58,852 nucleotides of DNA from Parcubacteria group bacterium GW2011_GWC2_48_17 (GCA_001003605.1 LCPL01000006.1:1-58852); one strand, 5' to 3'. Numbered from the stretch's first letter, positions 40,547 to 49,324 are shown. Made by a program: numbers and translations. The notes: generated by a model not told the origin, from the letters alone.

Positions 40547-40990
40547 ATGCGTAGAGATGTCCACACACTAGAACAGTTCCAAGCCACCGCTCAAGATTTT
40601 GTACTTAGACTCAAACCATTACCCGACCGAGCGACAGTGGTTGGTCTTTACGGCGACCTTGGAGCGGGCAAAACAACTTTTGTGCAGGCAGTCGCCAAAG
40701 CCCTCGGCGTGGCGGAGACGGTTACCAGTCCGACCTTTCTTATTTTCAGACGCTACACGCTTCATGATTCGTGTTACACGAACCTAATACATGTAGACGC
40801 GTATCGGCTAAAGAACAGCGAGGAACTCCGCAAACTCCGCTTTGATGAACTTCTCGCCGACCCCCGCAATCTCATTCTTGTCGAATGGGCCGACAGAGTG
40901 GTTGACTTGCTCCCAAAGGACCACCATAAACTCCAGTTTGAATTCGTGGATGACATAACGCGAAAGATTTCACTTCGGAAAAAGTTCTAA
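40547..40990 (+). CDS. tsaE: tRNA threonylcarbamoyladenosine biosynthesis ATPase TsaE
   Basis: The protein has 147 aa from ATG 40547, which lies six bases after TGG-TAACCT; ATG 40541 directly abuts that box. Features are VVGLYGDLGAGKTTFVQAVA (Walker A), VTSPTFLIFRRY, HVDAYRL and LILVEWADRV. It works with TsaB and TsaD on the t6A modification of ANN-decoding tRNAs. Residues 69-78 (TLHDSCYTN region) come from an in-frame CGCTACACG...GTGTTACACG hairpin, inserted just before the HVDAYRL motif. Confidence 0.9.
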   Translation: MRRDVHTLEQFQATAQDFVLRLKPLPDRATVVGLYGDLGAGKTTFVQAVAKALGVAETVTSPTFLIFRRYTLHDSCYTNLIHVDAYRLKNSEELRKLRFDELLADPRNLILVEWADRVVDLLPKDHHKLQFEFVDDITRKISLRKKF

Positions 40991-41064
40991 ACTCTAATTT
41001 CTAAATTCTAATCAAGTTCAAAACTCAAAACTCAAATTTCAAATACTTTTTTGAGCTCGGAATC
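40991..41064. repeat. Island-type spacer after tsaE
   Basis: Low-complexity words CTAATTTCTAAATTCTAAT, CAAAACTCAAAACTC, AAATTTCAAA and GAATCTTGAATCTTG. Only weak inverted partners are seen. Confidence 0.5.
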
Positions 41065-41694
41065 TTGAATCTTGATGTGGAATTATTCAAACCTGATGTG
41101 TTGCCGAAAGTACGAGCGGTTTCCTTACTTGGTCTCCTCGAAATGGAGAGTAGAAACTACAAAGATATCACTTTCGCGATTGCGGCAGGGTTTGTCTGTG
41201 ACAAGAATCTTACCGTCGTTCTTACCGACAAGCTCTCTCATGAAAATCAAGAAAATCGTTACTTCCTCATCAACAACAGGTCTACAAATTCGCGTTTCGA
41301 CATCGGGCGTTTTCTTGGTGTATTGAAGGGGTGTGCCTTGTTGCGTGAACAGAGTTTTGGTTTGCTTCTGTCTGGAGAAGATTGTGTGGAGATAGAAGAT
41401 GACCTACTGCCAGCCCTTGATAGTTTTTTGTTTGGAACGCAAGGAGAGTTGAGGTTTTCTGGCGGAGCCGAAGGCTTGTTGTCGGACATAGTGGCGGAAC
41501 TGGTGGAGAAAAATCCGACGTTTGCCAGAGTGTTTCTCACACACATGTGGAAAAATGGGAAGACCGATGCATGGTCCCCACTTGCGGTGCAGGTGGTGGA
41601 CGAGTTTGCCTACAAGGCATTTGGTAAACTGCTCTCGGTGCCAGAGCGGGCGCGAGCGGTTTCTGAATTCCTCGACAAAAGGGCAACCGCCTAG
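41065..41694 (+). CDS. Conserved-looking hypothetical protein, cytoplasmic
   Basis: The protein has about 209 aa if started at TTG 41065; GTG 41077 is an alternative. No domain is recognised. It is a mixed helix/strand protein without membrane segment or signal. Notable stretches are FAIAAGFVCDKNLTVVLTD, LREQSFGLLLSGEDCVEIED and FARVFLTHMWKNGK. It ends just before a terminator. Codon use looks like that of the neighbours. Confidence 0.65.
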   Translation: MNLDVELFKPDVLPKVRAVSLLGLLEMESRNYKDITFAIAAGFVCDKNLTVVLTDKLSHENQENRYFLINNRSTNSRFDIGRFLGVLKGCALLREQSFGLLLSGEDCVEIEDDLLPALDSFLFGTQGELRFSGGAEGLLSDIVAELVEKNPTFARVFLTHMWKNGKTDAWSPLAVQVVDEFAYKAFGKLLSVPERARAVSEFLDKRATA

Positions 41695-41706
41695 TTTAGT
41701 CAGTCA

Positions 41707-41737
41707 GCCGATTCCATGACGGAGTCGGCTTTTTTAT
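41707..41737 (+). terminator. Rho-independent terminator
   Basis: AGCCGATTCC-ATGA-CGGAGTCGGCT followed by TTTTTTA, directly after the 209-aa gene. Confidence 0.88.
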
Positions 41738-41748
41738 TTGCCAGTGAA

Positions 41749-41757
41749 TGCTAGAAT
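41749..41757 (+). promoter_or_regulatory. Extended -10 (TGCTAGAAT) for the NYN gene
   Basis: TAGAAT at 41752-41757 follows TGC and ends seven bases before ATG 41765. Confidence 0.6.
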
Positions 41758-41764
41758 GACCTCT

Positions 41765-42394
41765 ATGCGAACATTCGCTTTCATAGACGCCTCCAATCTA
41801 TTCTACGGCGGCGAAAAAAGCCTCGGCTGGAAGATTGACTACGCAAAATTACTTGAATACTTGAGGAAAAAGTATGGCGTGAGCCAAGCGTTCTATTTTG
41901 GCGGCGTTGAGCTACACGATTTTCAGTTTAATTATTTGAAGGAAGACACGGTCCCCATTGCTTTGCTTACAAGGCATCTTTCCAGCCTACTCGAAAAAGG
42001 AATGGACACATTAACTGAAGCTGACATTATTCTTATCGGGCGGCATCTCCAGCGCGCGCGTTTCTACCGCAAACTTGCGTCATTCGGCTATACGCTCTTT
42101 CTTAAACCCGTAAAGCGGTATGAACAGGAAGATGGGACGCTTCGCCGTAAAGCCAATTGTGATGTTGAAATGACCTTTCGATTGATGAGAGAAGAAAGTA
42201 ACCTTGACCGAGCGGTTATTCTTTCAGGAGACGGAGATTTTTTGCCGGTACTCCGACACTTAAAGAAAAACGGAAAAGAAGTTATCATTCTTTCGCGCGG
42301 TTCGAGAACCGCAAAAGAGGTTCGCACATTTGCAGGAAGCAATTTTAGAGATTTTGAATATCTGCGGGAACTTCTTAAGATGGTAGGGAAATAA
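41765..42394 (+). CDS. NYN-domain (LabA/DUF88) putative RNase
   Basis: The protein has 209 aa from ATG 41765; upstream in-frame ATGs overlap the -10. PIN-like acidic residues lie in FAFIDASNLFYGG (D8), EADIILIGRHLQ and NCDVEMTFRLM. The SGDGDFLPVLRHLKKNGKEV motif contains the final D pair. NYN proteins are predicted Mg-dependent ribonucleases; the substrate is unknown. It is transcribed alone, between the terminator at 41,707 and polA. Confidence 0.85.
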   Translation: MRTFAFIDASNLFYGGEKSLGWKIDYAKLLEYLRKKYGVSQAFYFGGVELHDFQFNYLKEDTVPIALLTRHLSSLLEKGMDTLTEADIILIGRHLQRARFYRKLASFGYTLFLKPVKRYEQEDGTLRRKANCDVEMTFRLMREESNLDRAVILSGDGDFLPVLRHLKKNGKEVIILSRGSRTAKEVRTFAGSNFRDFEYLRELLKMVGK

Positions 42395-42398
42395 ACAA

Positions 42399-42425
42399 AC
42401 GGCACCCATATAGGATGCCGTTCAC
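42399..42425 (+). terminator. Hairpin after the NYN gene
   Basis: ACGGCATCC-type stem: AACGGCACCC-ATATA-GGATGCCGTT, with one mismatch and no T-run. It may be a weak terminator or RNA-stabilising structure. Confidence 0.5.
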
Positions 42426-42485
42426 GTCTAGTGTCGCCACTATATACCTATCTAAATAAAAGTCAAGCATCCTGAATCTTAAATC

Positions 42486-44960
42486 ATGAATCCCAAATTT
42501 TCTCCCAAACGCCTTGTTTTGATTGACGCGCACGCGGTTCTGCATCGCGCGTATCATGCTCTGCCGCAATTCAGCAATTCAAGGGGCGAACCCACTGGAG
42601 GGCTTTACGGCCTCGCGGCCATGCTTATAAAGCTCATCACGACCTTTCGGCCAGACTATATCGCTGCGGCCTATGACCTTCCCAAACCGACATTTCGTCA
42701 TGAGGCGTACAAAGATTACAAAGCCGGCAGGGCAAAAGCGGATGACGCGCTTATCTCTCAAATGAAGCGGTCGCGCGAGATTTTTAGCGCCTTTAACATT
42801 CCCATTTATGACAAAGAAGGATTTGAAGCGGACGATATTTTGGGTACGATTGTCGAGCAACTAAACGCTAAACGCTATCCGCCGGCTGGCGGACTAAACG
42901 CTGATATCATCATCGCATCGGGCGATATGGACACACTCCAACTCGTGGACGACAAGCGCGTACAAGTTTTTACTCTCAAAAAAGGCATAAACGATACAGT
43001 GTTGTACGATGAAGAAGCAGTAAAAAAAAGATACGGCTTTGGACCGGAACTTCTTCCAGATTTCAAAGGACTTTCCGGCGACCCATCTGATAACATCAAA
43101 GGCGTCGTTGGCATCGGAGAGAAAACCGCGACGGCGCTTATTACTGCCTTCGGTTCCATAGAGGAAATTTACAAAAAACTTAAAAGAGACGAGGCGGCCT
43201 TCAAGAAAGCGGGGATTAAAGAGCGGGTGGTGGAACTATTGAAAAAAGGCGAGGAGGAGGCGGAGTTCAGCAAGATGCTTGCGACCATTCACCGCGATGT
43301 GCCGATTAGTTTTCAATTACCGGAGAAAGAATGGCGCGAGGCGGTTCAATTGGAGAAAATTTTGAAATTGTTTCAGGAGCTTGAGTTTAGAACGCTGGGA
43401 GCGAGGGTTAGGGAGCTTTTGGAGAAAAATGGGACACGGACAGAAGGGGAGGGTGAAGCGGAAAGCGGGGCAGGAGGAAAGGAAGCCCCGCCGTCCGCCA
43501 CGACGGACGGTGAGGCGAGGGAGTTTTTATTCGCAACCCATAATCCGCGAGAAGTGAAAGAGCTCGGCATCATGCTCTCGCTTGTTGATTCCAATATCGC
43601 AAACCCCACTGCCGATGAAATCTTTCGGTTCACCGAGGCAAAAACGCCTGCCGAAGCGCGAGAGAAACTTCTGACCGAACTTAAAAAAAGAAATCTTGAG
43701 AAAGTCTGGGGCGACATTGAAAAACCGCTTATTCCGGTAACGGAAAAAATGATGACGCGCGGCATCTTGGTTGACATTCCATACCTTCACTCGCTCTCAA
43801 AAAAACATCACAAAACCCTTAATGAGCTTGAAAAGAAAATCTGGAAGCTCACTGGCGCGGAGTTTAATGTCGCTTCGCCGAAACAGCTTGGCGAAGTGCT
43901 GTTCAAGAAGTTGGGGCTGTCGGCGAAGAACCAAAAGAAAACTGCCAAAACAGGCGCTCTCTCTACCCGCGAGTCCGAACTTGAGAAACTCCGCGACGCG
44001 CACCCCATTATCCCGCTTGTTCTAGAACACCGCGAACTTTCCAAACTCCTCGGCACCTACATTGACGCACTGCCCTCTCTTGCCGACGGCGCGGGGCGGC
44101 TTCACACCACCTTTTTTCAAATCGGCGCGGCGACTGGCAGGATGTCCTCGCGCGACCCGAATCTCCAGAACATCCCGAATAAAACCGAACTGGGGCGGGA
44201 AATCAGGAAGGCCTTTATCACGGAGAGGCGGATGAAGCTCGTTTCTCTGGATTACTCCCAAATTGAGCTTCGGGTGGCGGCGTTTTTGTCGGGCGACAAA
44301 AAACTCATTGAAATTTTCAAACGGAGTGAGGATGTGCACACCAGCGTTGCGGCCGAGGTGTTTGGTGTCGCCGGTAACAAAGTGCACCCCGACATGCGTC
44401 GGAAAGCGAAGGTCATCAATTTTGGCATCATGTACGGAATGGGAGTAAATGCTTTGCGAGCGAGTCTTGGCGGTTCCCGTGAGGAAGCGCAAAAATTCCT
44501 CACCGACTACTTCACAAAGTTTAGCGGTCTTGCCTCTTACCTTCAAAAAACGAAAGAAGCGGCGGCGGGACAGGGCTACACCGAGACTTTTTTCGGAAGG
44601 CGCCGCTACTTTGACGGTTTTAACTCACCCCTGCCTTTTATCCGCGCTGGAGCCGAACGAATGGCAATTAACGCACCCATTCAAGGGACGCAATCGGACA
44701 TTATAAAAATAGCAATGATTCGGGCGGACGAGTTTTTACAAAAAGAAAAATTATCCGACCAAGTTTATCTTCTCCTGCAGGTCCACGACGAACTTCTGTA
44801 TGAAATGAAAGAGGAGCTTATCCAAACAGTCGCGCCGAAAATAAAAGAAATTATGGAGACTGTTCTTTCTCCCAAAGACACCAAAGGTGTTCCCCTCATC
44901 GCCGATATTGCGGTGGGGAAGAATTGGGGGGAGATGACAAAAATCGCGGATGAACGCTGA
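42486..44960 (+). CDS. polA: DNA polymerase I
   Basis: The protein has 824 aa. The 5'-3' exonuclease domain (about 1-300) has LVLIDAHAVLHRAYHALP, FEADDILGT, ASGDMDTLQLV and GLSGDPSDNIKGV. The 3'-5' exonuclease region (about 320-420) is shortened and lacks its usual acidic motifs. The polymerase domain has LDYSQIELRVAAFLSGD (motif A), RRKAKVINFGIMYGMG (B) and LLQVHDELLYEM (C). An in-frame CTAAACGCTAAACGC/GGACTAAACGC repeat (42861-42904) adds LNAKRYPPAGGLNA (residues 126-140) between two conserved exonuclease motifs. Confidence 0.95.
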   Translation: MNPKFSPKRLVLIDAHAVLHRAYHALPQFSNSRGEPTGGLYGLAAMLIKLITTFRPDYIAAAYDLPKPTFRHEAYKDYKAGRAKADDALISQMKRSREIFSAFNIPIYDKEGFEADDILGTIVEQLNAKRYPPAGGLNADIIIASGDMDTLQLVDDKRVQVFTLKKGINDTVLYDEEAVKKRYGFGPELLPDFKGLSGDPSDNIKGVVGIGEKTATALITAFGSIEEIYKKLKRDEAAFKKAGIKERVVELLKKGEEEAEFSKMLATIHRDVPISFQLPEKEWREAVQLEKILKLFQELEFRTLGARVRELLEKNGTRTEGEGEAESGAGGKEAPPSATTDGEAREFLFATHNPREVKELGIMLSLVDSNIANPTADEIFRFTEAKTPAEAREKLLTELKKRNLEKVWGDIEKPLIPVTEKMMTRGILVDIPYLHSLSKKHHKTLNELEKKIWKLTGAEFNVASPKQLGEVLFKKLGLSAKNQKKTAKTGALSTRESELEKLRDAHPIIPLVLEHRELSKLLGTYIDALPSLADGAGRLHTTFFQIGAATGRMSSRDPNLQNIPNKTELGREIRKAFITERRMKLVSLDYSQIELRVAAFLSGDKKLIEIFKRSEDVHTSVAAEVFGVAGNKVHPDMRRKAKVINFGIMYGMGVNALRASLGGSREEAQKFLTDYFTKFSGLASYLQKTKEAAAGQGYTETFFGRRRYFDGFNSPLPFIRAGAERMAINAPIQGTQSDIIKIAMIRADEFLQKEKLSDQVYLLLQVHDELLYEMKEELIQTVAPKIKEIMETVLSPKDTKGVPLIADIAVGKNWGEMTKIADER

Positions 44961-45008
44961 TGAAAACGCAGATTCACGCGGATGAGAAAGCGCAAAAATA
45001 ATGCTGTG

Positions 45009-45175
45009 TAGGACTTACGCAATTGGTGTCATTCCCGTGAAGCTTGTCCTCGCGAAGGCGGGGAACGGGAATCTAGGGCGTTAAGAAACGGCCAAATACT
45101 GGATTCCCGCCCCCGCCTCCGCTGGGGGCAGGCCCTACGCGGGAATGACAGAAAAGGACGAAATGCGTAAGTCCT
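45009..45175. mobile_element. MITE (about 167 bp) with AGGACTTACGCA ends
   Basis: The ends AGGACTTACGCAATT (45010-45024) and AATGCGTAAGTCCT (45162-45175) are inverted. GCTGTG flanks both sides (45003-45008 and 45176-45181). The interior again carries CATTCCCG...CGGGAATC and GGATTCCCGC...GCGGGAATGAC. The core is shared with the MITE at 35,640 but the termini are different. Confidence 0.8.
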
Positions 45176-45227
45176 GCTGTGGATAACAAATTTCCCAAAT
45201 CCTATCAACTGTAACTTGTCTCCAAAA

Positions 45228-46265
45228 ATGAAAAAACAAACAAAATGGTTAGCATTGGGATTCGGAATTGTCGCGATAATTGTTGTCGCGACGACTCTGC
45301 AAAGTTTAAATTCCTACAAATTATCGCGAGTCCCGAGTAAAAATTTACTCGCGGAGTCGTCGGCCAGCGCAAGTTCGCAAAAAGCTCAAGGTGACGTCAG
45401 GGACTTCAAAATTGACCTCTATGTATTAGGAGAAAAAAGTACGCTGGCGACGCCAGCATCCTGTGTCAGCGCCGACTATCTTAAAAAATATCCCCAGATG
45501 CCGAAAAAGTGGGCGGAGCGGACCAAGTGCGGACAAGTGTACATGAAAAACACAATTTACCAACACCAGCGCAATGTGGCTCAAGCCAGCGCTGATTGGC
45601 TTACTGACAACATCATAATGGTTAGAAAAAGCCTGAAAGAAATAATGTCGATTACGGACATTGAGGACCTGCCACCAGGCGGCATGATACCAACCGGCGA
45701 GATTGAAAATATGCCTGTCGAAGGAGCGAATCTCTCGGTGCAGTGCATAAAAAACGCGTGGGGCGACATAATCTGGGCTACAGCGCTGGCGGGGGAATAT
45801 CGGGAAGATTTTACCAAAGCGGCGGTGTATGTTCCTTTCTCCGAGGCCACCTTGGAAAAATTGGCGAAAAGCCGTGCTGACGGTGAGATGTCTTTGATAG
45901 AAGGTCTGGCGTTATCTCCAATATTCACTCTTATATCAGACAATTCCTTCGCCAACCGATCAAAACCAGGTCTGTTCCAATCGGCAAGCATCAGTCGCAA
46001 TGAAGGCGCTGATATTAAAATACGCATAATGGGAGGAACGCTGTGCAAGGGGTATGACATTAGCACTCCTCTGGGGGACGGCACAGTATGCCTTCCATTT
46101 GACCCATTGAATACAATAAAAGCGCGAACTAAAGACCGCCTGGGAACAATGACATCAATGCAAAGTAATTTCCAACGGCTGGTTACCAGCTACAAAAGCG
46201 CGATAACAAAATTGGAAAAATCAAACCCGACTTGTTTTGGGTCTACTCCAGATTTAGAGAAATAG
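45228..46265 (+). CDS. Membrane-anchored extracytoplasmic protein, unknown function
   Basis: The protein has 345 aa from ATG 45228. Residues 5-28 form a membrane anchor (KWLALGFGIVAIIVVATTLQ). The remainder has Cys residues near 66, 89, 161, 258, 273 and 324 and could form disulfides outside the cell. No catalytic motif is seen. The GGMIPTGEIENMPVEGANLS and KGYDISTPLGDGTVCLPFDP stretches look like structured loops. It lies just after the MITE, in the same direction as polA. Confidence 0.65.
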   Translation: MKKQTKWLALGFGIVAIIVVATTLQSLNSYKLSRVPSKNLLAESSASASSQKAQGDVRDFKIDLYVLGEKSTLATPASCVSADYLKKYPQMPKKWAERTKCGQVYMKNTIYQHQRNVAQASADWLTDNIIMVRKSLKEIMSITDIEDLPPGGMIPTGEIENMPVEGANLSVQCIKNAWGDIIWATALAGEYREDFTKAAVYVPFSEATLEKLAKSRADGEMSLIEGLALSPIFTLISDNSFANRSKPGLFQSASISRNEGADIKIRIMGGTLCKGYDISTPLGDGTVCLPFDPLNTIKARTKDRLGTMTSMQSNFQRLVTSYKSAITKLEKSNPTCFGSTPDLEK

Positions 46266-46347
46266 CTGACTTGGAAGCCGAACTCCAAGCTGGGTTTAAG
46301 TGATTCGGCGGCTGTGTTTTTTGAGCCAAGAGGCAATTTTTTCGCCA

Positions 46348-46356
46348 TGCTACAAT
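46348..46356 (+). promoter_or_regulatory. Extended -10 (TGCTACAAT) for the RhuM-Doc gene
   Basis: TACAAT at 46351-46356 follows TGC and ends seven bases before ATG 46364. An earlier ATG at 46355 overlaps the box and cannot be the start of such an mRNA. Confidence 0.62.
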
Positions 46357-46363
46357 GGGCGGC

Positions 46364-47374
46364 ATGAAAAGAGAGAGGGTGCAACAAGAATTGGTTATCT
46401 ACCGTGATGCGAAGGGTGATGTAAAACTCCGTGCTGACGCAGATAAAGAAACGATTTGGGCGACACAGGCGCAAATTGCCGAGGTTTTTGGCGTTTTTTC
46501 GCAGGCAATCACCAGACATTTGCAAAATATCTATAAAGCAGGTGAACTTTCTAAGGTAGCAACTTGTTCCAAAATGGAACAAGTTCAAATTGAGGGTGGC
46601 AGGCGGGTGGTGCGGTCAGTTGAGTATTACAATTTGGACGCCATTCTTTCTGTTGGATACCGAGTTAATTCAAAACAAGCCACGGCATTTCGTAAATGGG
46701 CCACCAAAACGCTCCGTGACTATATCATCAAGGGTTACGCGATCAACTCCAAGCGTTTGCAAGAAGCACGGCAGACTGGCGTTAAAGAACTGACAAAAAC
46801 ACTTCAATTTATCCAAAGCGCCATTCGCAGACGGAAACTCGACCAAACGGAAGTGGACAGTCTGCTTTCAGTTATTGGCGACTATGCCAATGCGTGGCTC
46901 TTGCTTCAGAAATATGACAAAGACAAGCTCATTCTGCAAAGAGGGAAGGGAAAAGAGCGAGTGCGTTTTGAATATGTGTACGCGCACCCCGCGATTCATG
47001 CTCTCAAAAGGAACCTTGTTTTAAAAGGGGAGGCTACGGAATTATTCGCGAGCGAGCGAGACCAATCGTTTCAGGGCATCCTTGGGAACATCTACCAAAC
47101 CTTTGGCGGAAAGGAACTATACGAAAGTTTGGAAGAGAAGGCGGCTCATTTGCTGTACTTTATCATCAAAGACCATCCGTTTTCCGACGGCAATAAACGA
47201 GTCGGCTCGTTTCTCTTTATTTTATTCTTGGAGCGCAACGGAATATTATTTCGGAAAAGCGGGGAACGAAAGATAAATGACAACGCGCTTGTGGCTCTCG
47301 CGCTTCTTATGGCCGAAAGCAATCCCGATGAAAAGGATGCTTTGATTAAACTGGTTACAAACCTGCTTGCATAA
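46364..47374 (+). CDS. RhuM-family protein fused to a Fic/Doc domain
   Basis: The protein has 336 aa. Residues 10-120 carry the RhuM DNA-binding-like region (ETIWATQAQIAEVFGV, ITRHLQNIYKAGEL, YYNLDAILSVGYRVNS, FRKWATKTLRDYIIKGYAIN). Residues 220-325 carry a Fic/Doc fold with the motif HPFSDGNKRVGSFLFILFL, the Doc-like HxFxxGNKR variant. Such fusions are found near toxin-antitoxin and phage-defence genes, and they may modify a protein by nucleotide or phosphate transfer. No separate antitoxin is evident next to it. Confidence 0.85.
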   Translation: MKRERVQQELVIYRDAKGDVKLRADADKETIWATQAQIAEVFGVFSQAITRHLQNIYKAGELSKVATCSKMEQVQIEGGRRVVRSVEYYNLDAILSVGYRVNSKQATAFRKWATKTLRDYIIKGYAINSKRLQEARQTGVKELTKTLQFIQSAIRRRKLDQTEVDSLLSVIGDYANAWLLLQKYDKDKLILQRGKGKERVRFEYVYAHPAIHALKRNLVLKGEATELFASERDQSFQGILGNIYQTFGGKELYESLEEKAAHLLYFIIKDHPFSDGNKRVGSFLFILFLERNGILFRKSGERKINDNALVALALLMAESNPDEKDALIKLVTNLLA

Positions 47375-47437
47375 TTCTTATGCTTTATCTTTCTTTTTTC
47401 TACTTGCTACTAACTACTAGCTACTAACTTCTTTTTC

Positions 47438-48154
47438 ATGCTTTATTTCTTTCACGGCTCGGACAAAGACACAGCGCGCGAAAAGGCGGGCAAGCTCATC
47501 GAGAGCCTGCGCAAGAAAAAACCTGACGCGGAGCTTTTTCGCATTGACGCCGAAAACTGGAGCGAAGCCAAATTGCAGGAACTGACCGCCGGCCAAGGAC
47601 TCTTTAACAATTCCTTTATTGTCCAAATTGTTCAATTGCTCGAGAGCCCCGAGGCGAAAGAAATCTTTATAGACCGGCTGGAAGAAATAGCGCAGTCTCC
47701 TAATGTGTTTATATCGCTTGAAGGGGAGGTAGACAAGAAAACACTTCTCGCAATAGCCGAAGTTGCCGAAAAGGCGCAGTTATTTGAGAGTAAAAAAGAA
47801 AAGCAAAAACCTGACTTCAATATTTTTTCGCTCACTGATGCTTTCGGAAAACGGGATAAAAAAAATCTATGGGTGCTTTTTCAAAAAGCTGTGGCGAGTG
47901 GGGCAGTCCCGGAAGAAATACACGGCATCCTGTTTTGGCAGTTAAAATCCATGCTTCTTGCTTTCGGTTCTAAGTCAGCAAGTGAGGCCGGCATAGCTCC
48001 ATTCGTTTTCACTAAATCAAAGGGCTTCCTCAAAAACTATTCCGAGGAAGAGCTCAAAAGACTTTCTTCGAGATTCGTATCGCTGTATCACGACTCCCAC
48101 CGAGGCATTCATGATTTCGAAGTCGCACTGGAGCGGTTTATTCTCACATTGTAA
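47438..48154 (+). CDS. holA: DNA polymerase III delta subunit
   Basis: The protein has 238 aa. It starts MLYFFHGSDKDTAREKAGKL, with the clamp-loader N-domain pattern. VFISLEGEVDKKTLLAIAEV and a C-terminal collar segment (FILF-like LERFILTL) follow. It lacks Walker motifs, as delta does. It is shorter than E. coli HolA (343 aa) but in the range of CPR homologues. The upstream spacer has a one-sided array CTACTTGCTACTAACTAC. Confidence 0.8.
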   Translation: MLYFFHGSDKDTAREKAGKLIESLRKKKPDAELFRIDAENWSEAKLQELTAGQGLFNNSFIVQIVQLLESPEAKEIFIDRLEEIAQSPNVFISLEGEVDKKTLLAIAEVAEKAQLFESKKEKQKPDFNIFSLTDAFGKRDKKNLWVLFQKAVASGAVPEEIHGILFWQLKSMLLAFGSKSASEAGIAPFVFTKSKGFLKNYSEEELKRLSSRFVSLYHDSHRGIHDFEVALERFILTL

Positions 48155-48178
48155 TCGCCATCGAATGAAATAAAAAAG

Positions 48179-48205
48179 AAGACCGGCCAAACTGGCGGGT
48201 CTTCG
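48179..48205. terminator. Strong hairpin downstream of holA
   Basis: GAAGACCGGCCA-AAC-TGGCGGGTCTTC has 12 pairs around one G-G mismatch. A-rich sequence precedes it, so it would best terminate the - strand transcript of pyrC and the small ORF. Confidence 0.6.
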
Positions 48206-48240
48206 CGACGAAAGAACGAGGTTCAAATTATGAATGAAGC

Positions 48241-48372
48241 TTACTCAGCGATACTCCAGTTGAGAGTCTGTTCAGCCCAGAAAGGTTCCACCGTCCACGG
48301 TCCAACTGCGTAGCTGGGAGGTATACGGAACGGTTTTCGCGCCAACTTGATTTTTCTAGATGCCGGCGGCAA
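48241..48372 (-). CDS. Possible small protein overlapping the pyrC 3' end
   Basis: A frame from TTG 48372 to TAA 48241 encodes 43 aa (ASRKIKLARKPFRIPPSYAV then GPWTVEPFWAEQTL and NWSIAE). The non-repetitive, Trp-rich composition and its place between pyrC and the hairpin at 48,179 suggest it may be translated. The evidence is weak. Confidence 0.35.
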   Translation of the reverse strand: MPPASRKIKLARKPFRIPPSYAVGPWTVEPFWAEQTLNWSIAE

Positions 48373-49324
48373 GTAATGGATTCTTCTGGCATTCCTTTAT
48401 GTTGATGAAGGTTTCAATCCCTGCGGCCGTCACGAACAGATGTTCAAGAGCATGCGCATAGAGGGACAGCAAAAACGGGGAAGTGTATGCTCCGCAGGAA
48501 CACTGTCCCAAATGGACATGCTTGGCATGCTCGGGATGCGGAGCGTCATCAGCACCAGCCATCACCCACGGAAGGTTTTCTGATACTAGTTGTACAAGCG
48601 ACGCTCGATCGGGCTCCGTTTTGATGGTTGGCTTACATTCCGCTCGGATGTCTCTGCGGGCTTTGTCCTCATTGGTTGCGAGGTGGTGAGCGGTTAGACC
48701 AAGAAAAAACCGTTCGCTCTTCGCGAAATATTTCCAATACGGCACACAGCGCCCGTCACTTCCGTGTTCCCAGAAAATTTGGGCCTCGGTTTCCTGCAGA
48801 AACATCTCGACGAACGGGAGGCATATTAATTCAGCGTCCCGGTCGCTGTACATGAGATTTGGATGCTCAAAATGCCCATGCACTTTCATTCCGTACTTAT
48901 CGCACCACTTCACCACGGGAAGCATTCTTCCCCACTGCTTGATTCCCTTCGTGGATTTCGTCGTACGCATGAAAGGGTACATTTTCCCGTCCACGATCCC
49001 ACGCTCTACACATTTCGCAATTTGCCCCTCGGTCGTTTTCTCTGTGAGCATAACGAAGGGAATAAAACTCATCGTGGCTTCTCCACGGACGAGCTCCTCG
49101 GCATTACCAATGTACTCGACAACTTGTTCAGCCGTCGCGAGGCCATCATTCGTGTTTGGTTGTGGGCCTATAACGTCGAAGCCTCCCTTGGCATTGTTTA
49201 GGACGAGCGCTTTGACGATTTCGTCTCCCTCTCGTTCGTGCGAATGAGTGTTTACTCCGGCCTCGACCTCGACTTCGTGAGGCATGTTTTGGTCGACCTG
49301 TGGTTTGGTATGTTCTGTATTCAT
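48356..49324 (-). CDS. pyrC: Dihydroorotase-like amidohydrolase
   Basis: The protein has 322 aa. The metal-binding NTHSHEREGDEI stands for the usual DxHxHxR motif. Then FMRTTKSTKGIK (containing the lysine expected to bridge the metals), KVHGHFEHPN, FWEHGSDGRC, LTAHHLATNED and VMAGADDAPH, which follow the PyrC pattern of H, H and final D. It closes the dihydroorotate ring in pyrimidine synthesis. The N-terminal 25 residues are extended compared with E. coli PyrC. It is downstream of pyrD, separated by a terminator. Confidence 0.85.
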   Translation of the reverse strand: MNTEHTKPQVDQNMPHEVEVEAGVNTHSHEREGDEIVKALVLNNAKGGFDVIGPQPNTNDGLATAEQVVEYIGNAEELVRGEATMSFIPFVMLTEKTTEGQIAKCVERGIVDGKMYPFMRTTKSTKGIKQWGRMLPVVKWCDKYGMKVHGHFEHPNLMYSDRDAELICLPFVEMFLQETEAQIFWEHGSDGRCVPYWKYFAKSERFFLGLTAHHLATNEDKARRDIRAECKPTIKTEPDRASLVQLVSENLPWVMAGADDAPHPEHAKHVHLGQCSCGAYTSPFLLSLYAHALEHLFVTAAGIETFINIKECQKNPLLAAGI

